The translations under genes and the position numbers were made by a program. Shown here piece after piece: positions 59,968-64,000 of a stretch of 64,000 nt of DNA. Each line of letters opens with the position of its first letter. Position 1 is the stretch's first letter. A model generated the notes under the pieces. The model did not search any database. It was not told where the DNA came from and saw only the letters and a program-made list of their open reading frames with translations. Source of the stretch: Longicatena caecimuris (GTDB lineage: Bacteria > Bacillota_I > Bacilli_A > Erysipelotrichales > Erysipelotrichaceae); the NCBI RefSeq assembly GCF_004341945.1, contig NZ_SMBP01000006.1:62001-126000 (forward strand), in the 5' to 3' direction.

Positions 59968-60261
59968 TTACTTCACCACCTTTGGTACATGTACATGTCC
60001 TGCTTTTACGCTTTTCGCATTGCTTAAAGCATCTTCCTGAGAGATTACATTTGCAACCACATCTTCACGCAGGAATTTTGTTTCTGCTTCGAATGGATAG
60101 ATCATCTCTTCCACACCTTCGGTATCAATTTCATTTAGTACATCAATCTGTGACAGCAGTTCTTTAAACTCTGCCTGCAGCTCGACGACTTCATCATCGC
60201 TGACATCAAACATGATATCATGCGCCAGTTTCTTAAAATATTCTGCACTATACGCTTCCAT
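59968..60261 (-). CDS. gatC: Aspartyl/glutamyl-tRNA(Asn/Gln) amidotransferase subunit C
   Basis: A 97-residue GatC stabilising the GatAB complex, with the DDEVVELQAEFKELLSQIDVLNEIDT helix pair (quoted as ELLSQIDVLNEIDT), then the usual LREDVV element. It opens the gatCAB unit, 9 bases after camS. AGGAGG precedes the ATG. Confidence 0.92.
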   Translation of the reverse strand: MEAYSAEYFKKLAHDIMFDVSDDEVVELQAEFKELLSQIDVLNEIDTEGVEEMIYPFEAETKFLREDVVANVISQEDALSNAKSVKAGHVHVPKVVK

Positions 60262-60270
60262 ATGTTCCTC

Positions 60271-63371
<3,101 letters not shown>

Positions 63372-63379
63372 TCAGCCTC

Positions 63380-64000
63380 CTATTTCTTGCTTAGAGATGG
63401 ATGATTCACATTGATCTTACGAATGCCAAATCGTTTATCAAAGGCAATTGCCGCAAGTTCACCTTCCAGTTTAATGACCACACCATCACCAAAGACACTG
63501 TGATTCACCAAATCTCCTTTACGTATTCTGCCCTTTTTCTTATGTTTCATTTCACTTTTTCTATCATTTTGACTCGCCTTAGCCCCACCCATCGACGTTT
63601 CTTCATCATTAGGGAACGTTTGGATCATATCATCCTGATGTTCCTCATGAAACTGCGGTGCTTGAGAGGATAAAAAGGCATTTCCGGTAAATGTATCAAC
63701 ATCACTCGCAAAATGATTTCGTGGCTTAGCGCCAACTTCTTCTAAGTATTCTTCCGGCAGTTCCTTAACAAACCGTGAGGTTGTCTTTAGCTTATCTAAG
63801 ACATAGCTATACCCATAAGAGTCTGATAAAAACAGCTGTTTTCTTGCGCGGGTAAAGGCCACATAGGCCAATCGGCGCTCTTCTTCCAAAGCTGCCTGAC
63901 CTCCCTCGATAACACTTTTGTCATTTGGAAATATTCCTTCACACAAACTGTATACAAAGACATTATCAAATTCCAATCCCTTTGCCGCATGAATCGTCAT
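63380..64000 (-). CDS. pcrA: ATP-dependent DNA helicase PcrA, C-terminal part (runs off the right edge)
   Basis: The last 206 codons of a UvrD-family helicase. MTIHAAKGLEFDNVFV is helicase motif V and EEERRLAYVAFTRARKQLFLS is motif VI with the arginine finger. A low-complexity linker leads to the C-terminal Tudor-like RNA-polymerase-binding domain (GDLVNHSVFGDGVVIKLEG). The start lies beyond the window. First visible gene of the pcrA-ligA-camS-gatCAB group. Confidence 0.93.
   Translation of the reverse strand: MTIHAAKGLEFDNVFVYSLCEGIFPNDKSVIEGGQAALEEERRLAYVAFTRARKQLFLSDSYGYSYVLDKLKTTSRFVKELPEEYLEEVGAKPRNHFASDVDTFTGNAFLSSQAPQFHEEHQDDMIQTFPNDEETSMGGAKASQNDRKSEMKHKKKGRIRKGDLVNHSVFGDGVVIKLEGELAAIAFDKRFGIRKINVNHPSLSKK

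Overview
The window looks like chromosome of a low-GC Gram-positive bacterium (Bacillota), probably an anaerobic gut member of the Erysipelotrichia. Supporting evidence is indirect: the pcrA-ligA-camS-gatCAB order, a histidine operon with HisZ plus short HisG behind a T-box leader, a glycyl radical enzyme, many PTS genes, AG-rich ribosome binding sites and intrinsic terminators throughout. Genus is not determined. Most genes lie on the minus strand. No rRNA, tRNA, CRISPR array, complete insertion sequence or prophage was seen.

Regions. 1-2517: a divergent locus for putative surface or spore-coat proteins (an SdrB-like protein running off the left edge, and two proteins sharing a helical module, one behind a sigma-E-like promoter). 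2740-5853: a fused ABC ATPase/permease. 6343-15465: a long sugar operon with a mannose-family PTS (two IIA, two IIB, IIC, IID), a MalY-type lyase, a PRD regulator and three COG4821-type SIS proteins. 15863-25583: housekeeping and unknown genes (RlmD, YihY, lipoproteins, a degenerate pyrophosphatase, a flavin oxidase) and a metal-resistance operon (ArsR-type repressor, methyltransferase, CadA-type ATPase) with a classic operator. 25620-32265: glycerate kinase with an AgcS symporter, DJ-1, GNAT, a CorA transporter with an unusual leader, and an unknown membrane protein.

32330-37183: DeoR regulator, glycyl radical enzyme, its activase and a fructose-6-phosphate-aldolase-like enzyme, a grouping linked to anhydrohexitol-phosphate breakdown in enterobacteria. 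37370-38146: small membrane proteins. 38325-46079: the complete ten-gene his operon with T-box leader and promoter. 46433-49775: a DUF3795 protein, a 47-residue gene, an XRE regulator divergent from a fourth SIS gene, and a ROK kinase. 50089-53409: fructose-type PTS IIB and IIC with two class II aldolases, without a IIA gene. 53866-55095: an AT-rich stretch with one unrecognised membrane protein and about 600 bases without a gene. 55096-64000: a second RlmD paralogue, a membrane-anchored protein, gatB, gatA, gatC, camS, ligA and the 3' end of pcrA.

Together the window is dominated by uptake and dismantling of phosphorylated sugars or glycoconjugates: two PTS systems, four SIS phosphosugar proteins, three aldolases, a ROK kinase and a radical lyase. 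The least explained parts are the surface/spore locus at the left edge, the PTS-SIS operon, the CorA leader and the 44-base repeats upstream of the second PTS.
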